Assembly: GCA_030460725.1 (NCBI GenBank) | Contig: JAKECL010000152.1 | Span: 1-5,838, forward strand | Direction: 5' to 3' | Origin: Propionibacterium sp. | Lineage (GTDB): Bacteria > Actinomycetota > Actinomycetes > Actinomycetales > Actinomycetaceae | DNA: 5,838 bases | In this document: in pieces, positions 5,713 through 5,838 of the stretch | Numbering within the stretch: the first letter of the stretch is position 1 | How the letters are laid out: each line of letters starts with the position of its first letter | Program-made: the position numbers and the translations under genes | Notes under the pieces: generated by a model | What the model saw: only the letters and a program-made list of their open reading frames with translations | The model's database searches: none | What the model was told of the DNA's origin: nothing

Positions 5713-5742
5713 TGGTGAAAACAACAGCAACTATGTTATTTT
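5713..5742 (+). promoter_or_regulatory. Promoter of the downstream isomerase, sister of the transaldolase promoter
   Basis: -35 GTGAAA at 5715-5720, a 16-base spacer and -10 TATTTT at 5737-5742, preceded by an extended TGT. TGGTG-AAAA-CAACA (5713-5726) is the same inverted repeat as at 4371-4384 with one mismatch. TGAAAACAACAGCA is identical in both copies. Transcription would start near 5749, about 55 bases before ATG 5804. Confidence 0.65.
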
Positions 5743-5803
5743 GGATGCGCGGTACCCGCTGCGATGCGGAGTCGCCGTCCACGAACGACTGTCTGGAGGA
5801 GAC

Positions 5804-5838
5804 ATGGGGTTCAGAATCGTCCTCGCTGCCGATGAAGC
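5804..5838 (+). CDS. Start of an RpiB/LacA/LacB-like sugar-phosphate isomerase (partial)
   Basis: Only the first 11 full codons are present, reading MGFRIVLAADE, before the window ends. GGAGGAG at 5795-5801 precedes ATG 5804 at short spacing. The hydrophobic strand followed by AADE matches the N-terminus of the RpiB/LacA/LacB family (typically xxRIALGADxAG), and specifically the actinobacterial branch that has AADEAG or GADDAG there. That branch includes ribose-5-phosphate isomerase B-like enzymes and the D-erythrulose-4-phosphate isomerases of tetritol catabolism. The promoter it shares with the transaldolase supports a role in sugar-phosphate interconversion. Eleven residues are too few for certainty. 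Confidence 0.5.
   Translation, partial: MGFRIVLAADE

Noticed and set aside
1..5838. CRISPR array, tRNA, rRNA, phage or defence genes
   Set aside because: No regularly spaced repeats, cloverleaf patterns, rRNA-like segments or such protein motifs were found in any frame.

Overview
The window looks like chromosomal DNA of a high-GC actinobacterium. Base composition is roughly two thirds GC by eye, codons mostly end in G or C, GTG and ATG starts both occur, Shine-Dalgarno sequences are strong, and each protein resembles actinobacterial members of its family. A relative of Actinomyces or Schaalia is a reasonable guess, but taxonomy is inferred, not shown. No rRNA, tRNA, CRISPR array, transposase or phage gene was found.

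Layout. (1) At 169-2531 (+) there is a two-gene purine salvage unit: an NCS1-type nucleobase permease, then a trimeric-type purine nucleoside phosphorylase (PNP) joined to it by an ATGA overlap. An imperfect GC-rich tandem repeat lies upstream at about 17-106. (2) At 2532-2813 a convergent gap holds a long inverted repeat, resembling a small non-coding mobile element (MITE), around a strong central hairpin. (3) At 2814-3989 (-) lies a MalY/PatB-type PLP enzyme (aminotransferase or C-S beta-lyase). (4) At 3990-4529 a 540-base divergent intergenic region holds an 8-bp inverted repeat, a 23-bp near-perfect palindrome and an AT-rich promoter. (5) At 4530-5629 (+) lies a transaldolase gene that reads well along its length except for one 2-base frame error at a GTGT near 5358-5361. 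(6) At 5630-5803 there is a short gap whose promoter block is almost a copy of the one before the transaldolase. (7) From 5804 the first codons of an RpiB-like sugar-phosphate isomerase run off the window.

How the parts fit. The permease and phosphorylase probably import and recycle purines. The phosphorylase carries Gln and Asp where guanosine/inosine-specific enzymes have Glu and Asn, so its base preference may differ from the default annotation. The transaldolase and the downstream isomerase start share a promoter with an inverted repeat (TGTTG-AAAA-CAACA) in the same position relative to the -10 box. This suggests one regulon for a pentose or tetrose sugar pathway under one repressor. The PLP enzyme has no evident link to either side.

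The points most worth a second look are the PNP active-site changes, the duplicated operator-promoter block, the transaldolase frameshift and the inverted-repeat element in the convergent gap.
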